Assembly: GCA_024699855.1 (NCBI GenBank)
Contig: JAMPIQ010000001.1
Coordinates: forward strand, 12,276,001 to 12,340,000
DNA length: 64,000 nt
Direction of reading: 5' to 3'
From: Aphelenchoides besseyi
Taxonomy: Eukaryota > Nematoda > Chromadorea > Rhabditida > Aphelenchoididae
A program made the translations under genes and the position numbers. Below are positions 12,607-24,943 of the stretch, piece by piece (the stretch's first letter is position 1; every line of letters begins with the position of its first letter). Below the pieces are notes generated by a model. That model searched no databases, was not told the DNA's origin, and saw only the letters and a program-made list of their open reading frames with translations.

Positions 12607-15259
12607 TTAAATGCTTCCCGAGTCCGGTTGATCGAGACGAGGAGTTGAGGAATGTGAGTGATTGGCACTCAAACGACGAACCAAATCTTCTAAGCGTCTT
12701 CGTGCTTTCTGTTCTTTATCGACGATCTTAGTCATATTTGCGATTTCCTAGAATCGATTATAAGTCTGAAAACTGAAGATTCATTTGATACCTGTTGCAA
12801 CGATGTGACTTGGTCTTTCAATGCATAGACCGTATCGACCAAACTCCTAAACATTGGTTTATAGTTAATTTGTTGAAAAGATGGACTTACTTCTCTTTTA
12901 TCACAACTTCATTGCCTTCGATTTCTTCAACAAAAATCTTCTCATCGTCGGCCATGATTAATTGTGGACGCATTTCCTCAGGATACGAAGCTCGACGCGT
13001 TTGTGGGTAATTGGACATCGTTGACATTTGCATCCGAGAGAAGGAATTTGAGAGTCCTGCGGTAGCAGGAGGTCCACAATATCCTTCAACAATCTTGAGT
13101 AGATGGGCATCATCTTGTTCTTCAATAGTCACTACAAACGAGTCCTTTACTAAGTACTAGATTTCATTTATCTTACATCCTTTGCGCATCTTAATTGACG
13201 ACGAAGAAGTGCTAGTCTGCAGACAGACAGAGCCTCTGGGCGGTGGATAAGGGCCTAAGGAATTAGCATTTAAAAATGAAATTGGCATCTCAACTTACGC
13301 AAACACCATCCGGAGTACAATTTTGCATTTCGTGCAATTCGAGTAGTTGAATTAGAATTCGGACCAGGAGGTGGTTTTTGAGCACGAGTTTCGTTTAAAC
13401 CATCGGGCAAAATCATTTCAACATCGTGATTCAAACGAATATTGCCGTTAGTTGACACTCTAAAATGAAAACATTGTTGTTGCATATACAAAAAGAACCA
13501 ACGAGTTGTTCCTGTGGAATTGTGGTTTCAACGGCTGCGGTAACTGCGAAACATCCGCATGTTTTACCGGCGACATACTGCCCTAAAGTAGGGGTCTTAA
13601 AAAAGAAATTGACAATAAACTCACGGTTCTTTGAATTTCATTCGGCAAAATTGGCGACAAATTTTGAGTGTTGGAATAATCTTCGTTCCGAATCTCCACG
13701 AATGGGCATCGATCAAGAGCGCTGTTCAAAGTTCGGTAGTCGAAAGCTGTCAACGAGTTGATGGTAAGAATCGGCTTCTTTCCTAAATTACTAGTACGTA
13801 AATTTACACATTCCAGTGAATTACCTTTTAGCAAAGTCGTTCTCATTGCCGCTTCGTCTTTTACACAACTGACGGTTGCTGTTGGAATGTTTTCTTTAAG
13901 AATGTAGGCGGCATCTTGGAGTGAGATTTCGTAGAACAAACAACTGTTAATGAAAAGAACGAAATATCTGAAAGTTCGTTGTAATCTGACATCCCTACTA
14001 TCATTTACCGATCAAGAAGTGAATCATCGTCGTTGGCATCTGGCAATTTGACGGTCACCGAGCTAATGTAGGCCAACTCTCCCAATTGCTGGTGCGCACT
14101 TTTGTCCAAAGTTTTCTCGAGAACATTCGAACTCAGAAACTCCAATTGAAGTTCTTTTTGTTTCCGAAGCAAAGCACATTCCTCGGCAATATCGCGGTAA
14201 ACTGCGGCTGCACGTTGCAGGTTTCCGCGATCGGAGTTCAGTATCTGAATTTACGACATCAGTTATCTGCTCTAAGTTCATAACTAACAGGAGTGTTTCT
14301 TTCGACTTCCTGTAGAACCGTAGCGTATTTTTCGGTGTGTCGGAACACTAAACTCAACCCGGTGATTAGATCCTTGATTGCCAACTTCTCGGAACGTAAC
14401 GCGTTTTCGAGTCCAGCTCTGTAATTTCGACGAACATAAGCATTCGATGCTGCTAACAAACCGATACTTAACGATCAACGCCACGATGTTCGGATGATTC
14501 TTACAATAAGCAAAAAGGAATTTCTTGAAAATGGGAGCCTGATCCAAAAATATTCCACCAACTTTCTGTTCACCAATCTCTTTTCTGAAACCAATCAATT
14601 CAATTGACCGAGAACTCAGAACGTACGTCAGAGTGTTTTGCAGCTGCTGAAGAAGTGACTTTTTGATGTCAATGATTTCAACAATACTTGACGCCAAAAC
14701 ATTAAACTCGCCGTTTGGGATTCTGAAACGTTACAAAGCTTATTCAGAGAAAATGTTCCACGAACTTACACGTTTTTCTCGGCAATCAGCGACAAAAATT
14801 CGGTGGTCAATCGGACGAGAACGGAAATGTGATCAGATTCCTTGGTCAAGAAGCCATCAACGCCGCTCAGAATTTCGGTTCTGAATTTCAGTTTCTTTGC
14901 TTCGAAATCTGTTCCATCGATTTCGGTTAAACCGACGGTCGATTGTCCGTTTTCTCGGTCTTCTGAAACCGCAAAGGTTCAGAAAAGATCGAACAAAAAG
15001 CTCACCGTTCTGGGTTTTGATGATTCCAACAAAAGAAGACGGAAACCAACCGATCTGTTCGCCCAAACTTCCTTCCCACCAACCGCCGTCCAATTGCTGA
15101 GTCACGGTGATCACATCGTTCTTCGAGAACGTCAGCTGGAAAGGAAAGTTGGAAAACGCATTCGAACTCGCAAACCTCGTCGTTGTTTCGACCCTCGAAA
15201 TTGAACTTGGCGATCACACGCACGTTCGTTGTCTGTGCTCCATTTGACATCCCACTCAT
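12607..15259 (-). CDS. PIX-type Rho guanine nucleotide exchange factor (SH3-DH-PH-coiled coil)
   Basis: Predicted PAK-interacting exchange factor (beta-PIX/ARHGEF7, C. elegans PIX-1 type), activating Rac/Cdc42 at adhesions with GIT and PAK. Start is the ATG at 15259 (MSGMSNGAQTTNV). The SH3 domain comes first (VRVIAKFNFEG ... DGGWWEGSL ... GWFPSSFV), the same class as PIX SH3 that binds PAK. The DH domain follows, with FAYCKNHPNIV and DLITGLSLVFRHTEKYATVL matching PIX DH helices. A PH-like segment comes next (LGELAYISSVTVKL ... YFVLFINSCLFYEI). Behind it are a Pro-rich linker (KPPPGPN) and a C-terminal coiled coil (KIVDKEQKARRRLEDLV) as used for PIX oligomerisation. One DH intron, 43 nt (GTTTGT to TTACAG), must be removed to keep the frame. 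The middle exons (about 13150-13600) are less certain. Confidence 0.88.
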
Positions 15260-15684
15260 TTCACTTATCCGTGGGCATTCGCCAGTCCAACCAGTGATCA
15301 CAATTAGCGTTATTCTTCGTTAAAACGTACGATTTGTAGTCGCGTGTTGCAACCGAATATCAACGCGACACGCGCCCTCAACAACCGCGGCTTTAGGCTC
15401 AATAACTTCGCGAAGAAAACGCCTGGACCGGTGAGTTTTCGGACGCGCTGGGGTTTTCGCGATAGACCGTCGCGTTTGCTCGTTATTTCCCTTCATCCGC
15501 ACATTATTTGATCGTGAAATGCGCGGTGTCAACGAACGAACCGTTTTGCTAACTCGAATTTTCAGGTCGTCCATCCGACTTCCTCAGTCCTTGGCTGCAC
15601 TCTTCGAAGGTGCACCACAACAGCGATTTCAAAACACTTTTTTCTGTTCAATAACCGCACTTAAAACGGCGTCACCAATTGAAC

Positions 15685-17253
15685 ATGACTGATGCGAACA
15701 AACCAGAGTGAGTAGTCGAACTTCCCTTCGTCTAATCGATTTTAGAAACGAAAATGTGACTACCACCGATTTGGGCGATGACACTGTCATCCAATCAAAG
15801 TAAGCACTATCATTCAAACAATAATCTTATTCGACTTTTAGTTGGAATGAAGTTGCCGAATCATTCGATCAAATGGGCTTGAAAGTGAGTTTGCAAGTAA
15901 TCCGGAGTGAATCAGAACTTGTATTTTCAGGATGAGTTAGTTCGTGGCATCTACTCGTTTGGTTTCGAGAAGCCGTCGGCCATTCAACAACGTGCCATCG
16001 TTCCGAGTTGTACCGGAAAAGACGTGATTGCTCAAGCCCAATCCGGAACTGGTAATTCGAAAAGAAAACTCAGCGTAAACTAATTGGTTTTCTTTCAGGC
16101 AAAACCGCCACGTTCTCCATCTCAGTGTTGCAACGTATCGACGAGAAGGCGGATCACGTTCAAGCGCTGGTCATGGCGCCTACTCGTGAATTGGCTCAAC
16201 AAATTCAAATTGTTATGCGTGGATTGGGCGATTACATGAACGTGAATGTTCACGCGTGCATCGGTGGAACGAATGTTCGTGACGATCAACGCAAATTGGA
16301 AAGCGGAGTTCAAGTAGTCGTTGGAACTCCGGGTCGTGTTAGCGATTTGATTTCGCGAAAAGCTCTTCGTAAGTTCGAAGTTGATTCACGTCTAATGTTC
16401 GTTGAATTTGTAGGCACCGACGGAATTTTGATGTTCGTGTTGGACGAGGCCGACGAGATGCTTTCGCGTGGTTTCAAAGATCAAATCTACGAGGTGTTCC
16501 GTTCGATGCCTCAAAACGTTCAAGTCGTCTTGCTCTCGGCTACAATGCCAGCGGACGTCTTGGAGGTTACGAAGTGCTTCATGCGCGATCCAATTCGAAT
16601 TTTGATCAAACAAGAGGAGCTGACTCTCGAAGGTATCCGTCAGTTCTACATTCGCATTGAACGTGAGGAATGGAAGTTCGACACGCTGTGAGTTGAAAAC
16701 AACCGTTAACTTATTTCGAGCTTGTTTTTCAGTTGCGATTTGTACGATTCGGTCAACATCACTCAGGCCGTCATCTTCTGCAACACTCGTCGCAAGGTCG
16801 AACAATTGACCACTTTGATGATCGAGAAGAAATTTACGGTCTCTTGCATGGTAAGTTGATACGAACTTTGATTGGCAATTAGAATTCTTTAGCACGGTGA
16901 CATGGATCAAGCTGAACGTGACTTGATTATGCGCGAGTTCCGTTCGGGTTCTTCGCGTGTGTTGATTTCCACTGACTTGTTGGCTCGTGGTATCGATGTT
17001 CAACAAGTTTCGGTGGTCATCAACTACGATTTGCCGACCAATCGCGAGAATTACATTCATCGTATTGGTCGTTCGGGTCGATTTGGTCGCAAAGGAGTTG
17101 CAATCAACTTCTGTACAATGAACGATTACCGTTTAATCAAGGAGATCGAATCGTACTTCGGTACTCAAATCGACGAGATGCCGGCATCGATTGCTGGTGA
17201 GTTTGCCTCTAAGTTGACTTCTTTTAATCTTATGATTTTCAGATTACTTCTAA
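15685..17253 (+). CDS. eIF4A: eukaryotic initiation factor 4A, DEAD-box RNA helicase
   Basis: ATP-dependent RNA helicase that unwinds mRNA 5' leaders as part of eIF4F. From the ATG at 15685 short 5' exons encode [20 protein letters not shown]. Helicase motifs follow in order: Q-motif region [12 protein letters not shown], motif I AQSGTGKT, Ia APTRELAQQ, Ib [15 protein letters not shown] (DEAD), III SATMP, then domain 2 with [20 protein letters not shown] and the terminal [13 protein letters not shown]. It ends ...SIADYF. Length is near the family's 400 residues. The short gap between HGDMDQ and the rest matches eIF4A rather than eIF4A3/FAL1. Introns are short. It lies head to head with the PIX gene (425 bp between start codons), so the two probably share a promoter region. 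Confidence 0.97.
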
Positions 17254-18045
17254 AGTGTCACTCGTTCGTATTCTTCTTTCCGTTCTTTTGCCTAATTCGT
17301 TGTTAGTTAACGTTTGGCTAATATGTTTGTCTTTTTGTTTACTCGATTAAATCCAACACTCCGTAAACTTTTGAAGTAACTCTTGGGGTATCAATTTCAA
17401 TTAAAACCTTTCGCACTAAAATTACTTTTCTTTCGGTAGATTCATAGTGAGAATTGTTATCTGTCTGCTGTGTTCATTCTTTCTCTTCGTTTAATCCGAT
17501 CGACCACATATTTATTCCGAGGACCTGATCCTCTAACATAACGAAATTGTTGAGTTTCTTGAATCTGCGAACTTGTTGTTTTCGTTCCCAACGCAAGTGT
17601 TAGTATAATAAATGCAGTGATGTTTACCGTCAAATAGAGGTATCTGATAAGAAGTTAACGAGAAGTTGTAAACAAATTTGGAGGCTCATTGATTTGAAGG
17701 CACGAGATACGACCATTGGATTGTTTATTTCCCAATCAACATCTCAAATTGAAGAGAATCCGATGGGCTTATCTCTGACCTCATCGCCCAATAAACAAAT
17801 CAGCAAATCTCGAACCGATCAATCCCGTCGAACTGTGTTGTCACATGCGAGCATTTGCTTCCGCACGTCCGAGCAAAAGGCCGCTGTTTTTGTTCGTGTT
17901 TTCACAGCCGTTTATTCACCGGTGCAGCTGATTCCTTTCGAGCGAAACCTCGGAAATTTATGCCAGAAATGTTCAAACTTAACTTTTCGCAAAGCTCGTA
18001 CAGGTTTTTGATTCTGTGTCGAATTTTAGATTCTGGTTTCCCATC
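17254..18045 (+). other. eIF4A 3' region and DCP2 upstream region, no gene
   Basis: I see no supported gene. A 105-codon frame at 17694-18011 has no family resemblance and an unnatural composition. Two possible polyadenylation hexamers (AATAAA near 17610 and ATTAAA near 17347) fall where eIF4A transcripts could end. An acceptor-like GAATTTTAG lies about 18 nt before the DCP2 start codon and could be a 5' UTR or spliced-leader acceptor. Confidence 0.5.
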
Positions 18046-20782
18046 ATGAGTCAACCGCCTTTTTCGACCACTCCGATTTCGGCATTTCGACCAGAAGTAA
18101 GTTGTTCGTAGTTAGTGGCTATCTAACTTGTGGGTTTAGGACGTGATCTCGTGCGAGCAGCTGGAAAACAGCGTGAGTGGAATCTTGGACAGTCCGATGT
18201 GCGAGACCCCGACATCATCAAAGCGAATTCGGAAGCCGATTGCTCGACCGGCAAAAGTGAGTTTGAGCAGCTTTTTTCCTTATTTCTATGTTTCTAGTCA
18301 TCTTCATCTTCGAATATGACGCCCACAACCTCTTTGTTTCCGGTGCCAAAGATAGTTCTTGACGACTTGTGTTTGCGGTTTGTTGACAACATTCCCGAGG
18401 CCGAAGTACCTTAGAAATATCGCGATCATATTTCTGTTCTCAATTTAGAAAGACGAGCCGGTTCGCGTGTGTTTTCAACTCGAACAAGCTCACTGGTACT
18501 ATGTCGATTATTATTGTGAAGGCAATCATTGTGAAGAACCGTGTCCGAATCTCGGATTTCGGGATTTTGTTAAAAAAGTCGTCGGTCACTCTCATTCACT
18601 TTTGAAGTATAAGAACAACGTCGACGACGTGAGTTTCTTATTTGAACTTTCTTTGCACTCATTTTGTTGTTTAGATTGTCGACCAATTCCGTCAATATAA
18701 ATCACTGATTCCGACCTACGGCGCCGTGATGTTCGATCCCTCGTTGACACAGATTCTCTTGGTTCAAGGCTACTTTGCATCACGAAACTCGTGGGGGTTT
18801 CCGAAAGGCAAAGTGAACGAAGACGAGGATCCGAAAGCGTGTGCCATTCGCGAAGTGTTGGAAGAAACGGGTTATGACATCAGTCAAAAATTAGCAGACG
18901 ATGTGATCTTTCGATATGCCATGAACGACACGATGGTCCACTTGTACGTAGCAGTCGATGTTGATCGGAATTTCAATTTCCATCCCCATTTACGAAAGGA
19001 AATTCGGTGTGTTAGATGGTGATTGGATATTGAGCTATTTGGTTTGCAGAAAAATCGCTTGGTTCGACATTGCTGACTTGCCGCGACACAGATCAGATTT
19101 TGCCACTTGCAATCGTCAAGGACAAGGATGTCGACCGAACAACTTTTACGGTGTTGTACCTGCGGTTGATTTTATTCAGAAGTTTTCTGCTGAACAACTC
19201 AAACTTCGTAAACGTTCCGGACACCACAAAGTCTCTGCATTTGAACCCGTGATTCCAAGAGGTTTGTCATCTCGACATAAGCCTGCAACTTGCTATTTAG
19301 GCAAAGGACTTCCGACTTTGCCACCTCAAACTTTTCACGCTTCACATCTGGAGAGTTTTTTTGTCAGTGAAGGTGCCAATGCATCCGCTTCAAGTTCCGG
19401 TGTTTTTCCGTTTGTTGGATATGCAGAAACCTCCGGATTTCATCCTCATGCAACTCCCGCATCATCCAACGATCTTTTCGCTTCTTTGCGTTTGAACAGT
19501 CCGACAGATCCGATGTCAAAGAAGTATTCCGGAGACGAACTGTTGAAGTCGTTGATGTCGACAACAACAAACCGTCCAAATTCGTTGTATACAACCGCTG
19601 GAATTTGTAAGTTTAATTCATAGCATTGACCAACTAATTCGAACTTTTTAGCGGCCTCAGCTCAAGAAATCGGCGTGATTGGCGAACAACGAGAAAACCG
19701 CCAAGTAATCAAACATCCGATTGCAATTCAACCGAATCACATCATCAAACCGAATAGTTTGGGTCGAGTACGTAAAAGCTTAAAGAAGTCTATTAAAATC
19801 ATTGTTTTAGATGTCGTTCAACCACACACCTTCTAGTTCGTTTGCAAATGTCACTCTTGCCAATATGTCCAGCGTTTCATTGCAAACTCATTTTCGTTCG
19901 TTCAGCGACGACAAAACGTCAGCCACTCATGTACATGAAGACGATTACACGGGGTCCGAAGACACCATCGATTGTTCGACACCCCCATTACTTCCGGCTG
20001 ATCTTTTGGCATCGTCGCCAGCAACTAATGTCTTGGCGAGCGTACAAATGAATGCTCAAGCACATTTGGAGGTGTGTCGACGTGGATTAAACGATGGAAC
20101 TCAACACGCCAAAGATCGTCGTCGTGCCAATCGTGCTTCCAAACGATCGACAAAGCAAAACACTCCGGCACAAGAGTTATTGGACGCATCGGTAGCAAGC
20201 AACTTTTTCGTTGGATCCAAGTCTCCGGCTTCAACTTCCGGATCTGATCGACCGAGTGTTTCGGATGTCTTGTCCAACATCTTCTCGGCTGCTCGCAATA
20301 CCGGCGGTGTTATTCAAGTTGAAGATTTGGAAACACAAAAAAAACCGAACACTCCGATGTTTTACGTTGCTGCACTGGAAGATAATCTCGATGAAAAGAC
20401 GACCACCGCAACTTCCGAAACCACCATCGACAAATACGCACGTTCGGAAATCACCGGTTCTACCGATTCAATCCACAACTATTTCAGTGTTGGCGAAGAT
20501 GCTCAAAGGTCAGTTGACTTGAGTTTTTCTGAAATAATCTGATCGTTTTTCAGTTCGAATTCGGATTACAACTCGGCACCCACGTACGACATTCCAGCGC
20601 CAATTGAAACAGCGATGAGCAGCGGTGGTAACACAAGTGACGACGAGGCTACACCGTTGCATTCAGCCCAACAGCAACACAATAGTCACATTATTCGACT
20701 TCGACCGTTGGAGTTGTGTCGAGCGTGGAGAGATTTTCGTTTCGATTTGTCAAAAACGAATCTAAGCAGTTTGTTAGGCTAA
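18046..20782 (+). CDS. DCP2: mRNA decapping enzyme DCP2 (Nudix hydrolase)
   Basis: Removes the m7G cap from mRNAs in P-bodies, with DCP1 as partner. The N-terminal leader (MSQPPFSTTPISAF...) precedes the DCP2 box A region (IVLDDLCLRFVDNIP ... RVCFQLEQAHWYYVD). The Nudix fold then begins YGAVMFDPSLTQILLVQG, and the Nudix box reads GKVNEDEDPKACAIREVLEETGYD with the expected REVLEETG metal-binding core. Box B follows (IAWFDIADLPRH ... NNFYGVVPAV). About 400 further residues form a Ser/Thr/Asn-rich disordered tail ending LCRAWRDFRFDLSKTNLSSLLG; such tails in DCP2 carry short motifs for EDC proteins. Introns are short. Confidence 0.95.
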
Positions 20783-21243
20783 GGCAAGGACTTAATTGCT
20801 TGCTATCGACGTATTATTGTTCTTTTTGTACTTTAGAATATTTTCTCATATTTTGTTTCTTTTCTATGTATGTCACTTCTGATCCAGAACATAACGTTTT
20901 TCTAATAAGTGTTCCCAAATAACGAACTTTCTCACTCAATTGTGCCTTTTTATGTTCAACTGTAAAAATAAACTTGAGAGCACAAACGACGTGCAGACAG
21001 AAGGACATTCGATTGCTGTTGATGCTTGTGAATTGCTTCATCTATGACATCAGAGTTTATTGGAGTGAATAGAAAATACAAGTACACAAACATCTGCCTA
21101 TCACTAATCCATAAGATCAATCTTCAATTTTGTGAACAAGTTAATTGCAACGTTCTTGTTTATTTTGACAAACACTTAAACTGAACTGTGCATCAAAGGG
21201 AAGGTTAAAAGATGAATGGAACAATGGGCTTTGGGAATCCACA
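20783..21243. other. convergent 3' regions of DCP2 and SYF2
   Basis: No gene is seen in this 461-bp interval. It separates the stop codons of two converging genes. AATAAA occurs on the plus strand at about 20967, a likely DCP2 polyadenylation signal. The sequence is A/T-rich with no repeat. Confidence 0.55.
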
Positions 21244-22085
21244 TTAAACTGCAGTTCCTCTCTCGAGATCATTCGCGATCTCTGCAGTAAACTCGCCGTA
21301 GAAGTGCTCCAATTTTTTGTTGAATTTGCGATTCCGTTCGTTGATGTGATCGACTGGTGCATCGGGATCAAACGTGCGGCGACGACGATATTGTTCGCGT
21401 TTCTTTTCTTGTTTATCAACCTCAGCAACGAGCTTGTTCATTGCTGCATCGGTCGGATAGTGTGATCCGGTGATCAACGTGTTGGCTGTCGGATAGAACT
21501 CTTCGTCCCCACTAAAACAGACGGAATTAAAAAGCAAAAGAAGTGTGAACCTACACAACTTGTTTCATTTTTTTGTAAGACTCCAAGTCAGGTTTAAATT
21601 CGTTGGTAATTCGTTCGTATTGACGATGAGCTTGAGCATCGAAATCTGAAGTTCACTCGATCAAGCACGATAGTTCACTTAAACTCACTTGCAAATCCGA
21701 TATCCGGATTTTTCTTTCGACGTTTTGCTGCCTGTATCTTTTCGGCGATATCTGCCTGCATATTCAAAGCCTTCATTCGCTCGTAATCCTCGCCCTTTTC
21801 CTCCGCTTCTTTACGTGCTTCCATGTCGTGCAATTGCCATTCGGTTCGCGCTCGTTTGGCTTCGTGGTTTTGAGGCAATTTCGACAGACGATCTTCCTCG
21901 ACCACTTGCTCGTGATTCAGTTTTCGACTTTCCTCCTGAAATCAAAAATCAAGATACTTGTTGTCGAAGTTCTCGCTCACTCGTTTGTGATGCAGAGATT
22001 TGAATCGATCCATAAAAGCGCTCACATCGTTCTTCTGACGTGGTGGCTTGAAAGACGAAGAAGAAGTCTCAGCGCTAGTCGACAT
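21244..22085 (-). CDS. SYF2: pre-mRNA-splicing factor SYF2
   Basis: Component of the spliceosomal NineTeen/Prp19-associated complex, nuclear. ATG at 22085: [20 protein letters not shown], then a highly charged helix ([20 protein letters not shown]) typical of SYF2. The conserved C-terminal core follows: [58 protein letters not shown], then [20 protein letters not shown]. This order and the RRRRxFxPDxxVDxINERN block are diagnostic. Four exons with short introns. It is the last gene of a same-strand run (24339 to 21244) with 160-305 bp gaps. Confidence 0.93.
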
Positions 22086-22261
22086 CTTAACAGTCTTCAA
22101 ATGCACAAATTAACAGAAATCCAATCAATTTCACAAGCACGCGACAGAAAACAGCGACCGGTTTGTCAACTGTTTTTGGAAGTGTCAATTCTGCCTACAA
22201 TTGGAAACCGCACTTCTTTCTATACATTTTCTATCAAATGAACACAAAAACGACTGAGAGT

Positions 22262-22692
22262 TTATTGGAAGCGAGACTTCGGATACAAACTTTGCACTCG
22301 ACTTTCGATTTCACTTTTGTTGCGCACGCTGTCGAAGTAGGGAATACGATTTACGAGCTCATCTGAGAATGCACGTTCGATCAGAATCTTGTTGCAGACC
22401 TCCAGTTTGTTCTTGCAAAGATCGAGCGTCTGATGGCACTGGAAACGAAATCTGATCATCTTCACACTCATACACTCACCTTCAAATAAACATCTGTAAC
22501 CAACTTCCACGCAAATGCCAAAGTGGACAGAGCATTAATAGCGCTCAGAACAAATGAAAGAATAGAAAACACTTGGTAGCCCATGAACAAGTTGTAATCG
22601 TCGTGAAAATCAGTTCGAAATATACCCACATCGAGGCAGAGTTGGTTGGTATCACTGGTGTCATCTCGAAAACCTACGGGGAAAGTCGTCAT
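22262..22692 (-). CDS. small one-pass membrane protein, unknown
   Basis: Two exons are joined by a short intron with a GTGAGTG donor and a TTTCCAG acceptor at about 22442-22480. From the ATG at 22692 the product is about 130 residues: a polar N-terminus with DDTSDTNQLCLDVG, one hydrophobic stretch (YQVFSILSFVLSAINALSTL, continuing to about AFAWKLV), then a Cys-containing helical tail (CHQTLDLCKNKLEVCNKIL) ending YPKSRFQ. I do not recognise the family. An upstream extension is possible, since the frame stays open for about 36 codons before the ATG. It lies 177 bp before SYF2 on the same strand and 161 bp after the Cys-rich membrane protein gene. Confidence 0.65.
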
Positions 22693-22852
22693 CGTTGTAA
22701 ATTTGAGCAGTGTATGAGCAATTGCAACAGAACAAGTCGAAGATGACCGGCCGTTTTCTGTTGCAAAACGCCCAAAAATAAGAAAAAATAGAACTTCTTC
22801 CAATCTCTCAATTATTCAGAATTTATTACATCGAAAATGGACAATGACTTTA

Positions 22853-23189
22853 TTAGAACTCGGATTGTTTTTTGCGTCTACAACACATCGAACAGCACGT
22901 ACAAATCCAACCGAACAGAAAAACAAAAGCGGCACAGAGCCCAACGATGAATGTGATTAGAAGATAATCGGGCAGCCGATAACAGCAAACCGACGGTTCG
23001 TAGGAACAACATTCAGCGTGACGGTAAATCGAATAAAACTCATCTAAAAACTATTGAAGCTCTATAGTTGGTCTTACAGTTGCTGCAGTTCAAAGAGGGA
23101 TCATCTTTGCTACAAATCGGCGATATTTGTTCGGCCATAACCAGTTGGTGTAGCTGCACGATCACAATAATCAGTAGCCACTTCATCAT
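22853..23189 (-). CDS. Cys-rich single-pass membrane protein, Shisa/CYYR1-like
   Basis: A complete two-exon gene. ATG at 23189: signal peptide MMKWLLIIVIVQLHQLVMA, then a short Cys-rich ectodomain (ICSKDDPSLNCSN ... AECCSYEPSVCCYRLPD), a transmembrane helix (LLITFIVGLCAAFVFLFGW) and a juxtamembrane cytosolic Cys cluster (ICTCCSMCCRRKKQSEF). The intron is bounded by TGTAAGACC and TTTTTAG. The ectodomain CC...CCY pattern followed directly by a membrane helix and a CCxxCC palmitoylation-type cluster resembles Shisa, CYYR1 and VOPP1-like proteins; I infer family resemblance only. A type I topology is expected. Confidence 0.8.
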
Positions 23190-23493
23190 TAAAACGCATG
23201 AAAATAAAAACAGTCAAATGTTAATATTACAAAACGGAAGATTTGAGGACAGAGAGTGTTCGTTTTGTTTGATTAGTTGGTTTGCAGGCCAATGTGTCGT
23301 GTGGGCTTGGCCACGGTATTTCCGTCTCTGTTTAAACTTGTGGAATAATTCACGACATTCAAGAGTGTCAAATAACAAACAGAATGGTGGCATCGCAATT
23401 GTTTCACAAATCATTTTGGTAACAATTTTATTCCGACTAACACAAACTACACCATAAGATTAACGACGCTCGTAATCGTTTTCCGAATCATTT

Positions 23494-24339
23494 CTACAAA
23501 TATGTCCAATTTTGGTTCGATTCGATATCTGAAAAACAACCCGAAAATTGGATCCCTACTCTTGACTTACGGTTCGAGTAATTTCCCGAGAAATGTGGAG
23601 CTTGAAGACCACTACCAATGTAAACGCTGTCCTGGAAAATCGATGATTACCATCAATGTTTTCTCAACAGACTGCATTCGTACGTCGAGAAATGGAAACG
23701 TTCTTTTTATCGTCCAGATCAACGACCTCCAGCATGCGAAGTCGTTTGGTAATTAGATCTAGAAATCAAGTTACCTTTTTCGATTGTTTTTTTACTTACC
23801 GTATTCGCTGCGTAAACGTTCTGCTCTCTCGATTAACTGATCACGTTCACGAGCTGTCGCTTTGATAGTCCACGGTCGATTATGACCACCAAAATAACTT
23901 TTTTCGTTGACCATTTGTCCACGAGTATCATCGTTCGACGAATGAACGGCAAAACTTGGAATAGCAACACTGCTGATCGGACCCTAGAACTTATTAGTCA
24001 AAGTCCGCGAATGGAACAAACCGAGTGACCCAAATTCGAATAGGGAACATGAAACGAACGTCCATGAGTCGATGGCTGTTGTGTCGATGATTGAACGTTG
24101 CTCTGAAAATGAACAAACAAGTTAAGAGCGTGAAAGAAGAAACCGACCCACAAATGTGGGTGCGATGGAAACGCGTAGGACTCGTAGTTCGGATACCAGC
24201 GATCATTTGGAATTTGATTCAAATCCGACAGTTCGGGATGATCGATGTAAACCGAATTGTGAACGGTCTTCGATTGAGTCATCAGCCCGTTCAATTGCGA
24301 CAATTCGCTCGATTTGTCCACACGACCAGAAACGTTCAT
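23494..24339 (-). CDS. orphan protein with an amphipathic helix segment
   Basis: Five exons join in frame from the ATG at 24339 (MNVSGRVDKSSELSQLNGLM): polar N-terminus with DRWYPNYESYAFPSHPHLWV, a Ser/Gln linker, then a charged helix (ATARERDQLIERAERLRSEY, ITKRLRMLEVVDLDDKK), a short end (DSVYIGSGLQAPHFSGNYSN) and HIESNQNWTYL before TAG at 23494. Skipping a 69-nt intron with a weak GTTTCC donor is needed to reach the last two exons; without it the protein stops at TGA 23664. Frame stays open upstream of the ATG, so the start could lie further out. No family recognised. Confidence 0.55.
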
Positions 24340-24943
24340 TCCGATTGGAAGCCGTTGAATTTCGCCGCTCGAAGTCAACGCAAATGATCGAAATCTTCGG
24401 ATTGTTGGGAATCAGATTCCTCATTCAAGTTGCAATTTTCATTGGATTTCATTTCGCCGTCCGGTCGTCCAAGTGATGGGAAAGAAATTTTGTTTTGGAA
24501 CGAAAATGCCAAAGAAAAGTTTTTGCCACGAATTCGTTGGCGTTCCTTTTTCGTCCACGTTTCAGCAACGCACTTGTTTCTGGTCGTCGTCCTTTTCACT
24601 TCGCTTTCTCGTGGACCAAACGCGAACCGTTTTTGTGCTGCGTGGCAAAAAATCGCATTTTTGTTGGCGAACAGTCGGCGGCTGTTGAATGCACTTGCGT
24701 CCCGTTAAAAGCTGATTTTTATCCCCGCTGCTCACGCGTTTTCTACTGCCACGTTGAGGTTGTTAATGTGAGCGGCGCAAATTCACGACGAAACGGACAC
24801 GTTGATGTTCGACGTTTGATTTGCATTCTTTTTTGTTTCTGTGAAATTTTGTGTTCGAATAGAAGTTGACGTGAAAACGCGAATTTTATTTCTGATCCTT
24901 CGGTTGCAGTTGATTTTGAGGTCCAGCGGTTTTCCAGGGTACC
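24340..24943. other. divergent upstream region, no gene
   Basis: Between the heads of the orphan minus-strand gene and the TM9 gene. Minus-strand frame 24375-24599 contains an acidic stretch (NEESDSQQSEDFDHL) that looks protein-like but ends in TGA one frame away from the gene downstream; it may be an untranslated or mispredicted 5' exon. Just before the TM9 start an acceptor-like GGTTTTCCAG at about 24929-24938 fits a 5' UTR or spliced-leader junction. Confidence 0.45.

Noticed and set aside
15320..15574. Basic 84-codon minus-strand frame upstream of the PIX gene (MDDLKIRVSKTVRS)
   Set aside because: Has an ATG but no family match, and lies in the shared eIF4A/PIX promoter region; could be a small gene or alternative 5' exon but unsupported.
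17694..18011. 105-codon frame before DCP2
   Set aside because: No similarity, odd composition, no splice partners.
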